Positions 45,628 to 55,588 of a DNA stretch of 64,000 nucleotides are shown here, in pieces; the stretch's first letter is position 1; each line of letters begins with the position of its first letter. Under the pieces are notes generated by a model that worked only from the letters and a program-made list of their open reading frames with translations, was not told the DNA's origin and searched no databases. The DNA comes from JANQPD01 sp963715655 (GTDB lineage: Bacteria; Bacteroidota; Bacteroidia; Flavobacteriales; Schleiferiaceae). Where the stretch lies: positions 2,232,001 through 2,296,000 of the forward strand of contig OY970262.1 in the NCBI GenBank assembly GCA_963715655.1, given 5' to 3'. The translations under genes and the position numbers were made by a program.

Positions 45628-46067
45628 GTGTTGAATAATGAATGACGAATAAAGCTGCACTGGGAGGAATGGTGATGTGAAAAAATTACGAATCCACCAA
45701 TAAATTGGGAACAAGTTGACGAATGCCTGCCTACCAGAGGTACGGACGAATGACGAAGTACGAATTAAGCTGCACTGGGAGGAGTACTATTGGTTTTTTT
45801 TGTCTCGCAAAGGCGCTAAAGAGCTGTAAAAGGAAGTACGAATAATTAAAGAAGCCACTGATTTTAGGTATAAACGCTGCATTTTGGACAATAATAATTC
45901 AAAAACTTAATGTCGATTTCTTTGAGTGCCTTTGGGCTACTTCGCAATAAACCTTCTATTTTATGACTCCCAACCAATTCACCTGATTTTAGTAATGTAT
46001 GAACTATCCACTTCGCCCTCCAAACAATCAACTCATTTCCAAAAATATATGAACTTTTGCTTATCCC
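45628..46067. other. Intergenic with short repeat fragments
   Basis: 440 bp, no convincing gene. Two similar segments near 45640-45680 and 45735-45790 share AATGACGAA and AGCTGCACTGGGAGGA; the latter relates to the 52-kb array. Confidence 0.5.
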
Positions 46068-47333
46068 CTATTTATTCGGACTATAAAAACTCTTTCCTAA
46101 ACCCGCCCAAACATCTGCCAACATCTCCCACGGAATTTGTCCGCGTTTCTTGGTTTCAGAGGTGAACAGTTTCAAGGCTTTACTCATTTCTGCATCTTCC
46201 GCAAGACCCATGGCTCCACTAATGGTTTTGGCTATTTGCAACGCTAAAGCACTTGGATTACTGCCCGACCATTCGTTTTCTGTTGAACCCCATGCATACG
46301 CTTTTTCTCCCGCAACAGCTGGAGCAGTAGCAACCGTTTTTTCTGTGGATGTACTCGGTGCAGTTTCGGAATAAGAAATAAGTGTTTGGCCTTCTTCAAA
46401 ATTTGCAAAAGATTGGTGCAAAACTTCATCCTGCCAATGTATCTCCATATATCCTTCTGCCGGGCGATATACGGAAGTATATACCGTACCAAAACCATCG
46501 TTATACTGACGATTAAAGAGTGGTGTTTTCAAAAATAACTGAATTAACGCATCTCGTTTTAAATCGGAGTTTGCCAAAGCTTCCTGCAGAAACTCTTCTC
46601 TACGTATTGTTTTAGAAAAAGCAGCGTGTTCCGGCCAATCCGGTTTTCCTTGATGATTGGTAGATACCCGTAAGTCAGTAACCTTTGGTTTTTTATCTGG
46701 CGCCAATTGCACCATTTTGTGGCTACCTGTTTTATCTAGCACCATTACATTATACGCCATGTGACTAGGAATACTTTTCAATTTTTCAACGGCTTCATTG
46801 GTGTTAGAGCAAAATTCCAATACATACCTCAGTATAAAAGGAATTCCAAAACCATCGCCAACGATTTTTCTACCTCCAAAGGTTAGTGATACTACCAATC
46901 CATCTGCATTCATCCCATCTACCACTCCTATTAAACAATCGCCCACGGCCATTACGTGTTTTCCATTCCACGCACTGTTCAAAATTGTTCCCTCGCTTAA
47001 ATGCGGATGATAATCGTAGTTGCGCACCAACTGTGGTTTGTCGGTAAGTACTGCTTGTGAGCATCCGGTGATGTACGCGGGCGGCTGCCAGCCTGTTAAA
47101 AAACGGTGTGCAACGGGATCATTGCCACTTAAATTGCATAATTTTTCATAGGTGGGAAGCCATTCCGGCATGTATTGCTTTAGCTTTTGTTTACAAACAT
47201 CTAGTGGTGGATTATATGCCGCATTTTTTGAAACAAACCATGCTTTATAAGCCGACCAATGTGTATTAAAAAGCTTTTGCCATTTAGCACCTGCATTTGT
47301 TTCGGCAATGGAATTAAACTGAAGTTGAAGCAT
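46068..47333 (-). CDS. C45-family peptidase / acyltransferase-like Ntn hydrolase
   Basis: 421 residues. The likely nucleophile is the Cys of ITGCSQAVL near residue 91, as in C45 (acyl-CoA:6-aminopenicillanic acid acyltransferase-like) enzymes, which mature by cutting just before this Cys. Later family-like segments: NYDYHPHL, GVVDGMNADGLVVSLTFGG, and HMAYNVMVLDKTGSHK. No signal peptide. Substrate unknown; such enzymes cleave or transfer amide-linked acyl groups. Residues ~345-421 form an Ala/Ser-rich tail not typical of the family. Monocistronic; the ~290 bp upstream shows nothing clear. Confidence 0.8.
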   Translation of the reverse strand: MLQLQFNSIAETNAGAKWQKLFNTHWSAYKAWFVSKNAAYNPPLDVCKQKLKQYMPEWLPTYEKLCNLSGNDPVAHRFLTGWQPPAYITGCSQAVLTDKPQLVRNYDYHPHLSEGTILNSAWNGKHVMAVGDCLIGVVDGMNADGLVVSLTFGGRKIVGDGFGIPFILRYVLEFCSNTNEAVEKLKSIPSHMAYNVMVLDKTGSHKMVQLAPDKKPKVTDLRVSTNHQGKPDWPEHAAFSKTIRREEFLQEALANSDLKRDALIQLFLKTPLFNRQYNDGFGTVYTSVYRPAEGYMEIHWQDEVLHQSFANFEEGQTLISYSETAPSTSTEKTVATAPAVAGEKAYAWGSTENEWSGSNPSALALQIAKTISGAMGLAEDAEMSKALKLFTSETKKRGQIPWEMLADVWAGLGKSFYSPNK

Positions 47334-47626
47334 ATATAATTTTATGAAAAAGAAATTAGTGTATTTAAATATTCTATAAATATTAGAAATACTATTCAGT
47401 TAAACCATAAAGTTTAGCTTAAGTTTTCATTTGTTAGCAAGTTTATTTTCTTTTATTTCTCTGAATTAAATCTGATTTGAAAGGATGTTTTTAATACGAA
47501 GTTCAACTTCCCTAACCACCCTGCGGTACAACTTCCTACGGTAAGCCTCAGGATAATATTATTATTTAACGATTAGCTATGAATAGAAAGTTCCTAATTT
47601 ATTTTTCACCATTTATCTACCACAGT

Positions 47627-48325
47627 CTATGCGCTAGAATCTCTCAACTCCCTACCCTTATAACTCCCTTTCATTTCCAACACATTGAAACGTGCAAAAA
47701 GCTCTTCGCTGTACCAGTCTAATTCACGCGTTTTCTTAACTACTTCTGCATGGCGTTTATCTTTATAGGCAAAGCTTTGCATCATTTCAGCGCTTTTCCA
47801 TACGCTTAAAGTCGCTTGCTCTACCAAGGGTAATTCTCCCACTCCTTTGGCAAATACAAGCCCATCAAAGTCAAACAACTTTTTGCTTACAGAAGGTACA
47901 AAGCGCCAAAACTTGTGCATCAACTTTGGTTTTATGCTGGCGCGGGTAAGTACCGCTATAAATTTGCTTTGGGTATTTTCTTGTTCTGTAAAAGGAACTT
48001 TGTTATTCCAAGTGCCATGCGCTTTGTAGGCGGTTAATTTTAAAAAGGCTACTTCCGGAGCGTGTGTTTTATACTGTTGTAGCCAAGCGTTTTCTTTTTC
48101 AAATTGTAAAAAGGCTTGTTCACTTTCCCAACTTTGGAGCAGCACATAAGTACCCCAATCTGGCCACAAACCAAAGCCATTGCCACCGCCACTTCCTAAT
48201 AATTTATAAAATGATTGTCCGGCTACTTTTTGTAATATACTATGCGCCAAACCCATTTGTGTAAAAGCCCAATATTTTTGACGAAAACTTTTGGGTTGAA
48301 AAATATAAACGGTAGTAAATGGCAC
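47627..48325 (-). CDS. CrtA-like spheroidene-monooxygenase family protein
   Basis: 232 residues. The N-terminal half has GLAHSILQKVAGQSFYKLLGSGGGNGFGLWPDWGTYVLLQSW, the glycine-rich stretch and following segment typical of CrtA-type proteins, which are dimeric alpha-beta barrel-like haem enzymes of carotenoid oxidation. The C-terminal half continues with SWESEQAF and ATLSVWKSAEMMQSFAYKDKRH. Whether it acts on carotenoids here is uncertain: no carotenoid genes are in the window. Cytoplasmic. Confidence 0.75.
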   Translation of the reverse strand: MPFTTVYIFQPKSFRQKYWAFTQMGLAHSILQKVAGQSFYKLLGSGGGNGFGLWPDWGTYVLLQSWESEQAFLQFEKENAWLQQYKTHAPEVAFLKLTAYKAHGTWNNKVPFTEQENTQSKFIAVLTRASIKPKLMHKFWRFVPSVSKKLFDFDGLVFAKGVGELPLVEQATLSVWKSAEMMQSFAYKDKRHAEVVKKTRELDWYSEELFARFNVLEMKGSYKGRELRDSSA

Positions 48326-48370
48326 GTTGTTCTTTTTTGGATTAAGCCATAGCTGTGGCTAAAAGTTCGG

Positions 48371-48979
48371 CTATTTTCTAAAAAAGGTAGGAATGGCCCA
48401 ATCGTAACGCACCGAAGAGATACGCAACGCTAAAATCGCGATAAAGGAAATGGAGAAAGCAACAATTCTATCCACGTTAAGTGCATCCAACAGCAAATAA
48501 GTAGCAGCACCAATTAGGCAAGCTCCGGCATATACACCACGTTTAAAAAGTACAGGAATTTCATTGGTTAGGGTATCGCGCAGCACACCACCAAACACGG
48601 CTGTAAACATACCCATAATGGCCGCTATTACCGGATATACGCCCAAAGACATCGCTTTTTCCGTACCCACAATGGTAAACAAAGCAATACCCAACGTATC
48701 AAATAAAAACAATGTTTTACGCAGTTTTAATAAACTATTTTGGAAAAAATACGCCACTAAAATTCCGGCTAAAATGCTCAACATTATGTTTAAATCCTGC
48801 ATCCAAACTAAGGGATGACTATCCAGCAGTAAATCTCTAAGCGTACCTCCGCCAATAGCGGTAATAAAGGCTAAAAAACTAGCGCCCATCCAATCTTGCT
48901 TCTCACTTTCTACCGCCAAGGCACCGGAAATAGCAAAAACCAAGGTTCCTAACAACTCAAAATAATATTGAATATGCAT
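48371..48979 (-). CDS. TRIC-type trimeric cation channel (UPF0126)
   Basis: 202 residues with about seven membrane segments in two similar halves. Family motifs: GTLVFAISGALAVESEKQDW, ITAIGGGTLRDLLL, and in the second half AIMGMFTAVFGGVLRDTL, the two GGGxxRD-like repeats of the UPF0126/TRIC fold. It is an inner-membrane channel, probably conducting K+ or other monovalent cations. Stands 45 bp from the CrtA-like gene on the same strand. Confidence 0.9.
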   Translation of the reverse strand: MHIQYYFELLGTLVFAISGALAVESEKQDWMGASFLAFITAIGGGTLRDLLLDSHPLVWMQDLNIMLSILAGILVAYFFQNSLLKLRKTLFLFDTLGIALFTIVGTEKAMSLGVYPVIAAIMGMFTAVFGGVLRDTLTNEIPVLFKRGVYAGACLIGAATYLLLDALNVDRIVAFSISFIAILALRISSVRYDWAIPTFFRK

Positions 48980-49012
48980 GGCTGCAAGCTAGTATCTGTA
49001 ATTGAAAAAAAC

Positions 49013-49483
49013 TTATCGCTGCTTCTTAAATACCAAATAAACCGGCACAGCATCCTCACCATTTAAGGTAACCTGCATTATGGTATCATTCGGGAAATGG
49101 TAGGTTAATGATTTTGGAAATTCATTTTGAGGATTTACAAAACGAAGGGTGTTTGCGCTAATACTATCTATAGCAAATGTAACTTGGCGTACGGTATCCT
49201 GCGTAAGCAAGCGCACGTTATATGCCCAATCTTCTCCTCCGCTTTTTGACAATGTTATTTTTTCCGTGAAAACAGTATCCAAATCACCGGTAACAAAATC
49301 ATCTGCCATAAAGGTATTTTCATCTTGCTGCACCCAACGCTCATAGCTCGGTTGATTTTTTAACTGCCAAGTTCCGGCAAGTTTATCAAAGGCGGTTACC
49401 TCGGCTTCGGTTTCCACTTTTTCCTCGTTTCCACAAGAAATAAACATTAAGGCCAAACTTAAAAAATAAAACGTACTGCGCAT
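49013..49483 (-). CDS. Lipoprotein, DUF6265-like
   Basis: 156 residues. Lipoprotein signal MRSTFYFLSLALMFISC with the lipidated Cys near residue 17, an acidic linker, then a lipocalin-like beta-rich domain: KLAGTWQL, ERWVQQDENTFMADDFV, NTLRFVNPQNEFPKSLTYHF. The FENPxNDFP-like part is typical of DUF6265-type domains. Periplasm-facing, function unknown. It lies between the channel and pirin genes, same strand. Confidence 0.78.
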   Translation of the reverse strand: MRSTFYFLSLALMFISCGNEEKVETEAEVTAFDKLAGTWQLKNQPSYERWVQQDENTFMADDFVTGDLDTVFTEKITLSKSGGEDWAYNVRLLTQDTVRQVTFAIDSISANTLRFVNPQNEFPKSLTYHFPNDTIMQVTLNGEDAVPVYLVFKKQR

Positions 49484-49570
49484 ATCCTAATTTTTGGTAA
49501 ATGTATTGATATTAGAAGATTTGAAGGGAAAATCGCACTATTTAAACCTTCCAATTAGCCTGCGAAATTT

Positions 49571-50449
49571 CTAAGCTTTTTGCGATGGTAAAGGCACGTA
49601 CCCTTCATCATTTGGTATTTTAGGAAACTGATGGTTTGCCCAACGCTCTTTGGCTGCTTCAATTTTAGCTTTATCAGTAGCAACAAAATTCCAATAAATA
49701 TGGCGCTCCTCCTTAAACGGTGTGCCACCCAGCAAAATAATATGACTGCCTTTTGCCAGCGTAAATGCACATGCCTCATTTTCTTTAGTAACCATTAGCT
49801 GGCCTTTGCCAATAGTTTCGCCACAAGCGGTTACACTGCCTTCTAAAATATACAAGCCGCTTTCGCCTTTTAGCGAAGCATCTAGGTTAAACGGGGTTTC
49901 TTCTGAGGCTTTTAGTTCTAGTAGAAACAAATCGGAATACACCGGCACGGGCGATGTTTTACCAAACGCTTTACCCGCCACCAATTTATATTCCAAATTT
50001 CCATTTTGCCAAGTTGGTAATTCGTTTGCACGGATGTGTGAAAATACTGGTTCTATCTCCTCCTTTTCTTTTGGTAAGGCCACCCAGATCTGCAAGCCAT
50101 GCATCGTTTTTTCTTCTTTATCCTTATCGGGATTGCTCCGCTCACTATGCACTACACCTTTACCAGCGGTCATCCAATTTACAGCACCGGGTGTAATTTC
50201 TTGAGTAGTTCCAATGCTGTCTCGGTGAACAATGCTGCCCTCAAATAAGTATGTTAAAGTGCTTAGGCCAATGTGCGGGTGTGGTTCCACATAAAAACGC
50301 TCACCAACGGGTAAAGTAACCGGCCCCATGTGATCTAAGTAAATGAAAGGGCCCACCATGCGCTTTTTGCGAAACGGAAGTAATCTACCTACTAAGAAGT
50401 CGCCAATATCGCGTGCACGTTCTTCTATTATTAAACCTATTTGTGACAT
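49571..50449 (-). CDS. Pirin-family bicupin protein
   Basis: 292 residues. The N-terminal cupin has the metal-binding set: PFIYLDHMGPV, HPHIGLSTLTYLFEGSIVHRDS, WMTAGKGVVHSER. The C-terminal cupin is more divergent (EETPFNLDASLKGESGLYILEG). Pirins bind Fe in the N-terminal cupin; some act as quercetinases, others as regulators. Cytoplasmic. Substrate unknown. It is divergent from the outer-membrane protein gene at 50471, 21 bp apart, so their promoters overlap or lie inside the genes. Confidence 0.92.
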   Translation of the reverse strand: MSQIGLIIEERARDIGDFLVGRLLPFRKKRMVGPFIYLDHMGPVTLPVGERFYVEPHPHIGLSTLTYLFEGSIVHRDSIGTTQEITPGAVNWMTAGKGVVHSERSNPDKDKEEKTMHGLQIWVALPKEKEEIEPVFSHIRANELPTWQNGNLEYKLVAGKAFGKTSPVPVYSDLFLLELKASEETPFNLDASLKGESGLYILEGSVTACGETIGKGQLMVTKENEACAFTLAKGSHIILLGGTPFKEERHIYWNFVATDKAKIEAAKERWANHQFPKIPNDEGYVPLPSQKA

Positions 50450-50470
50450 TAAATTTTAATTTTTATTGAG

Positions 50471-51211
50471 ATGAGAAAGATACTATACACCGCATTAATT
50501 GTCTTTGCCGGCACCCAACTTTTTGGGCAAATACACGCAGAAGTAGAAACCGGACTGAGCATTAACAGCTATAACAATTTGCGCTTTCCTAATGGTGCCA
50601 ATGCTATGGCAGATGAGCTAACTATTACCGATGAATTAGGTTCTTCAAACACCTTTTTCTATAGACTACGAGCAGGCTATACTATTAATAAAAAACATAC
50701 CGTTAGCGCCTTGTACGCTCCGCTTACCTTTAATTATTCGGGTGCGTTTTCACGTGATTACATCGTTGGTGAAAACACCTTTTTAGCCAATACACCTATC
50801 GATGCTAGTTATAAATTTAATTCATATCGGATTACCTATCGCTACGAATGGTTTAATGAAGGGGCGTGGCATTTTGGTATCGGGCTAACCGGAAAAATAC
50901 GCGATGCCAGAATAGCCGTAAACTCTGGAAATAAAAACTCTGAAACCACTGATTTAGGTTTTGTGCCTTTAATAAATTTTAGATTAATGTACTACAACCA
51001 ATCTTCCATTATTGGTTTGCTAGAAGGTGATGCATTGGTAGGAACACAAGGGCGTGCAGAAGATGTTTTTTTAGGAATTTTATATCGCTTTAATCCTAAA
51101 ACGTATTTAAAAATTGGCTACCGCGTGCTAGAAGGTGGTGCAGACGTGGAACAAGTACTAAATTTTTCTTTAATTCATTATGCCAGTGTTGGTTTGCGCG
51201 TACGGCTATAA
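50471..51211 (+). CDS. Outer-membrane beta-barrel protein, hypothetical
   Basis: 246 residues. Signal peptide MRKILYTALIVFAGTQLFG, then alternating amphipathic strands with aromatic girdles (TFFYRLRAGYTINKKHTVSALYAPLTF; FNSYRITYRYEWFNEGAWHFGIGL; TYLKIGYRVLEGGADV) and a final strand LIHYASVGLRVRL. This composition fits a 10-12-strand barrel. Specific family not recognised. It precedes the FabH-like gene by 44 bp on the same strand. Confidence 0.75.
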   Translation: MRKILYTALIVFAGTQLFGQIHAEVETGLSINSYNNLRFPNGANAMADELTITDELGSSNTFFYRLRAGYTINKKHTVSALYAPLTFNYSGAFSRDYIVGENTFLANTPIDASYKFNSYRITYRYEWFNEGAWHFGIGLTGKIRDARIAVNSGNKNSETTDLGFVPLINFRLMYYNQSSIIGLLEGDALVGTQGRAEDVFLGILYRFNPKTYLKIGYRVLEGGADVEQVLNFSLIHYASVGLRVRL

Positions 51212-51255
51212 TTTGAATTTTCATTGCTAACTTGTGCCCACACAATAGATAAGTT

Positions 51256-52263
51256 ATGTACGCAAGTAAAATTATAGGTACCGGACATTACGTTCCTAAA
51301 ACAAAGGTTACCAATCAAGCGCTTTCTGAAATGATGGAAACTAATGATGCGTGGATTCAAGAACGCACCGGAATTAAGGAAAGACGTTGGGTAGAACGAA
51401 ACTCAAACGATACTACCAGTAGTATGGGAACCGCTGCCGCGCGCATGGCAATTAAAAATGCTGGGCTTTCGCCTGATGATATTGACTTCATTGTTTTCGC
51501 TACCCTTTCACCAGATTTTTATTTTCCCGGCCCGGGTGTGCAGGTTCAAGAGCAATTAGGCATAAAAGAAATTGGAGCGCTAGACGTACGTAATCAATGT
51601 AGTGGATTTATATATGCAGTTTCAGTTGCCGATCAGTTTATAAAAACGGGGATGTATAAAAACGTGCTGGTAATTGGTAGTGAATTGCACAGTTTGGGTT
51701 TAGATAAAAGTACACGTGGACGTGGTGTTTCGGTCATTTTTGGCGATGGTGCTGGGGCCATTGTAATGCAGCGCACGGAAGAAAAAAACAAAGGCGTACT
51801 TACTACGCACTTACATTCTGAAGGTAAACATGCAAAAGAATTAGCGCTGCTAGGACCAAATACCAAGCATTGGGTAGATCAAATTATAGCTGAAAATGAC
51901 CCTGATGATTTAAGCTACTACCCTTTTATGAACGGTAACTTTGTGTTTAAACATGCTGTTAAGCGCTTTCAAGAAGTTATACATGAGGCGCTTTCCGCTA
52001 CTGATTTACAAGTTTCAAATATTGATTTACTTATTCCGCATCAAGCCAATTTGCGCATTAGTCAGTACATACAGCAAAAGCTACAATTATCTGATGATAA
52101 GGTGTTTAACAATATACAGAAGTACGGGAATACTACGGCAGCTTCTATACCCATCGCGCTAAGCGAAGCTGTAGAAGAAGGCAAACTTAAAGAAGGTGAT
52201 TTACTATGCTTGGCTGCGTTTGGTAGTGGGTTTACCTGGGGAAGTGCGTTGGTAAGGTGGTAG
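51256..52263 (+). CDS. 3-oxoacyl-ACP synthase III, FabH-like
   Basis: 335 residues. Thiolase fold with the Cys-His-Asn triad: Cys in LDVRNQCSGFIYA near residue 116, His in LIPHQANLRI near 260, Asn in KYGNTTAASIPIAL near 290. GSGFTWGSALVRW ends the protein as in FabH. It condenses an acyl-CoA starter with malonyl-ACP in fatty-acid synthesis. The insertion HAKELALLGPNTKHWVDQI and length make it a FabH paralogue rather than surely the main enzyme; no fab cluster adjoins. A long repeat array follows its stop directly. Confidence 0.88.
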   Translation: MYASKIIGTGHYVPKTKVTNQALSEMMETNDAWIQERTGIKERRWVERNSNDTTSSMGTAAARMAIKNAGLSPDDIDFIVFATLSPDFYFPGPGVQVQEQLGIKEIGALDVRNQCSGFIYAVSVADQFIKTGMYKNVLVIGSELHSLGLDKSTRGRGVSVIFGDGAGAIVMQRTEEKNKGVLTTHLHSEGKHAKELALLGPNTKHWVDQIIAENDPDDLSYYPFMNGNFVFKHAVKRFQEVIHEALSATDLQVSNIDLLIPHQANLRISQYIQQKLQLSDDKVFNNIQKYGNTTAASIPIALSEAVEEGKLKEGDLLCLAAFGSGFTWGSALVRW

Positions 52264-53390
52264 GAAATTGCGAATGTTGAATGACGAATTACGAATTGAA
52301 GCACACTGGAAGGATAAAGGCAGTAGTCTCGCTAAGACGCTAAGACGCAAAGGAACTGCACTGGCGTTGCAATCGAGCGGCAGCCGTGTTTTAAAAATTG
52401 CGAATGACGAATGACGAATGACGAATTACGAATTACGAATTACGAATTACGAATTACGAATTGAAGCACACTGGAAGGATAAAGGCAGTAGTCTCGCTAA
52501 GACGCTAAGACGCAAAGGAACTGCACTGGCGTTGCAATCGAGCGGCAGCCGTGTTTTAAAAATTGCGAATGACGAATGACGAATTACGAATTACGAATTA
52601 CGAATTGAAGCACACTAGAAGGATAAAGGCAGTAGTCTCGCTAAGACGCTAAGACGCAAAAGAACTGAACGAGCGTTGTAATCGAGTGGCAGCCGTGTTT
52701 TAAAAATTGTGAATGTTGAATGACGAATTACGAATTGAAGCACACTAGAGGAGATAAAGGCAGTAGTCTCGCTAAGACGCAAAGGAACTGCACTGGCGTT
52801 GTAATCGAGCGACAGCCGTGTTTTAAAAATTGCGAATGTTGAATGACGAATTACGAATTACGAATTGAAGCACACTAGAAGGATAAAGGCAGTAGTCTCG
52901 CTAAGACGCTAAGACGCAAAGGAACTGAACGAGCGTTGCAATCGAGCGGCAGTCGTGTTTTGAAAATTGCGAATGTTGAATGACGAATTACGAATTGAAG
53001 CACATTAGAAGGATAAAGGCAGTAGTCTCGCTAAGACGCTAAGCTGCAAAGGAACTGAACGAGCGTTGCAATCGAGCAGCAGTCGTGTTTTAGAAAAATT
53101 GCGAATGTTGAATGACGAATTACGAATTGAAGCACACTGGAAGGATAAAGGCAGGAGTCGCGCTAAGACGCTAAGACGCAAAGGAACTGAACGAGCGTTG
53201 CAATCGAGCGGCAGCCGTGTTTTGAAAAATTGCGAATGTTGAATGACGAATTACGAATGACGAATGACGAATGACGAATTGAAGCACACTGGAAGAATAA
53301 AGGCCGTAGTCTCGCTAAGACGCTAAGACGCAAAGGAACTGCACTGGCGTTGCACACGCGATGCAATGGCACGGCAGCACAATTAGGAAC
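52264..53390 (-). repeat. Tandem array of a ~125-160-bp repeat, eight units
   Basis: Units are marked by ATTGAAGCACACT near 52295, 52460, 52605, 52735, 52865, 52995, 53127 and 53278, each followed by GGATAAAGGCAGTAGTCTCG, CTAAGACGCAAAGGAACTG and CGTTGCAATCGAGCGGCAG. It is the reverse complement of the array at 19050-19715. Between units heptamers of GACGAAT/TACGAAT type expand (52387-52462). No gene is seen up to 53556 apart from the terminator. Confidence 0.85.
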
Positions 53391-53507
53391 TTACTTTTTT
53401 GCGCAACCTAGCGTAATATTTTTTCCATTTCTAAATCCGCAGTAAGTCAAAGAAAATAATGGAAACCGAATTTTCACCCCATTTAACACAACATATTTAA
53501 AACAATA

Positions 53508-53548
53508 AAAGCCGCCAAACAATATATTTTGTTTGACGGCTTATTTTT
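53508..53548 (-). terminator. Terminator of the secreted esterase gene
   Basis: AAGCCG-C-CAAAC pairs with GTTTG-A-CGGCTT; on the minus strand a T-rich tail follows. It lies just past the stop at 53557. Confidence 0.85.
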
Positions 53549-53556
53549 AAACTACG

Positions 53557-55458
53557 TTATTTGGAGACAACTAATTTTTGAAAAGTAGTTTTGTTTTTTG
53601 AAGTAATACCTACGCTATATACGCCTGTTGGTAATAAGGAAACATCTAATTGTGTGCTAATTTCACGGTGTTGCACATCATCCTGAGCCAAAACTTTATT
53701 CCCAGAAATATCATACACCACTATGGAAATTGGGTCAACAGATGGCGTGTTAATAGTTATTATATCCTTGGCTGGGTTGGGAAACATTTCAAAGGTATTT
53801 TCTGTAGCATCTTGCAAGGCTAAACCAAAACCATTTAATGCAATATTATCCATATTAATACTGCCTCCATTATCAGAAATATAATTGAACTTAATGATAG
53901 CCTCAGTTGCATTTCCAAAGGCATTCAAATCAATTGTGTCTTTGCGCCATTCGCTTGCGGTAGGCGTAAAAAACACTGCATTTATATTCAGTGGATTTAA
54001 AATTGGATCAGCCGTAGTGGCTAATTCAGCTCCGCCTTTTTTATAAAGACTTTGCCATGTTGCACCGCAGTCGGTGGATATTACAACTTCCAACGTATCC
54101 GCAAAAATGGTATCAGAAACAAAATAAGGCGGTGTGTATTTATGATAATTATACGCAATATCGTAGGTTAATACAGGGCTGGGCTGACTACTTAAATCAA
54201 TTACGGGTGATTCAAATGAATACACGTTTCCTCTGGTGTAAAAAAATAGAATTGTACTGAAATTTCCAATAGAAGTAGTTCCACTATGTTGAACGTCCGT
54301 ATCTAAGTACCAATCAAAAAGAGTTCCTGATGCATTGATAACCCAATCGGTGGCGTTTGCTTCAAAGCCCTCTGTAACTACCATTGGTACGGCTTGCAAA
54401 TCTACTTCTACGGTGGCTTCTGCTTCATTATTTGTAAGTATTACATCTGTATTTGAGGTATTTACGGCACCAACGGTAACCTTCAAATTTTGATTACCTC
54501 CTACCGTATTTATCGCGGGAAGCGTAATTGCTACGTGTTGATATGCTGCGATACTTCCATTATGTGTATAAGTACCACTTCCTCCGGCAAACGTATAGTT
54601 CAACTCTAGTGTATTAATTGTTGCTCCTCCCAAATTTTGCACGTTACAAATCGGGGTTACCGTAGTTTCGCATGTATGCTGAGGAATTTCTACTTCAAAT
54701 AAATCCACATCATAATCTACGCTAAGCGGATTTTCAAAAAACGGAAAACTAGCCGATGTAATACTACTATTGGGAATGTTATGCCCTACCCCTGCCACGG
54801 GAACGTATTTGAATTTACCGCTTTGCTTTTTGAAGATATTTGCCACTCCGTTTAAAATAGTGAAGTATAAGTCTTGATCACCAACGGTCATATAAATAGA
54901 TACTTGAGCGGCATTAGAAAAATTAAAATTTAAGCTAGTAACAGGGTCATTATCAGCATCTCTTTTACCTTGAAAAGCGGGCGTATTTAAAAGCAAACCT
55001 TTAAAACGTGTAGGATTTTCTAAACCAAATTTTGCTGCACTCCTACCGCCTAACGAAAAACCTTGTAACACCACGTAGTTGGTGTCAATTGTATAAGTAG
55101 TCATTGCGTATTCAATAGCCGAATCTATAATGGCTTCATCACCAACCGGGCTATAAAAATCTCTGTTTTGATCAGCACCTCCATCTGGAAAAATAAAGAT
55201 GGTGTTCGGAAAATTTGTTGGCCAATTAAGGCTATTGATTAACGCATTTCGATAATTGGTACTATTGTCTCCCAAACCATGCAAACCAATCATTAACTTG
55301 TATTTGGTGGCTGCATTATAGTTAGTGGGCACATAACACGATAGCGTTCTAGTATTGCCCATAAAAGCGATTTGTGTATTAAAGCTACCTGTTTGCTGAG
55401 CTTTGATGCTAAATACACCTAAAAATAGGAATAGTAATAGGGTGGTAATTTTTTTCAT
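53557..55458 (-). CDS. Secreted esterase/depolymerase-like protein with T9SS domain
   Basis: 633 residues. Signal peptide MKKITTLLLFLFLGVFSIKA. Residues ~30-245: alpha/beta hydrolase like PHB-depolymerase/feruloyl-esterase, with GLHGLGDNSTNYR, FIFPDGG, nucleophile VLQGFSLGGRSAAKFGL, and late VPVAGVGHNIP with the His. Then an Ig-like/CARDB-type region (~265-370) and a jelly-roll region (~375-550). The last ~75 residues, MFPNPAKDIITINTP to TTFQKLVVSK, are a T9SS type A sorting domain. Exported, surface or released; substrate unknown. Confidence 0.85.
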   Translation of the reverse strand: MKKITTLLLFLFLGVFSIKAQQTGSFNTQIAFMGNTRTLSCYVPTNYNAATKYKLMIGLHGLGDNSTNYRNALINSLNWPTNFPNTIFIFPDGGADQNRDFYSPVGDEAIIDSAIEYAMTTYTIDTNYVVLQGFSLGGRSAAKFGLENPTRFKGLLLNTPAFQGKRDADNDPVTSLNFNFSNAAQVSIYMTVGDQDLYFTILNGVANIFKKQSGKFKYVPVAGVGHNIPNSSITSASFPFFENPLSVDYDVDLFEVEIPQHTCETTVTPICNVQNLGGATINTLELNYTFAGGSGTYTHNGSIAAYQHVAITLPAINTVGGNQNLKVTVGAVNTSNTDVILTNNEAEATVEVDLQAVPMVVTEGFEANATDWVINASGTLFDWYLDTDVQHSGTTSIGNFSTILFFYTRGNVYSFESPVIDLSSQPSPVLTYDIAYNYHKYTPPYFVSDTIFADTLEVVISTDCGATWQSLYKKGGAELATTADPILNPLNINAVFFTPTASEWRKDTIDLNAFGNATEAIIKFNYISDNGGSINMDNIALNGFGLALQDATENTFEMFPNPAKDIITINTPSVDPISIVVYDISGNKVLAQDDVQHREISTQLDVSLLPTGVYSVGITSKNKTTFQKLVVSK

Positions 55459-55588
55459 AACTGAATATTTAGATTTGTAATTCAGGTATAAAAATATATG
55501 TAGATTAAAGGTTAGAAGCTAAAATCTTGTGTATAACCCATTTCGTTTTACACTTGGCTGTTTTTATTTTATAAATGAAAATTCACAT

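Noticed and set aside
45926..46165. 79-codon frame
   Set aside because: Largely antisense to the end of the C45 peptidase gene, with no family features.
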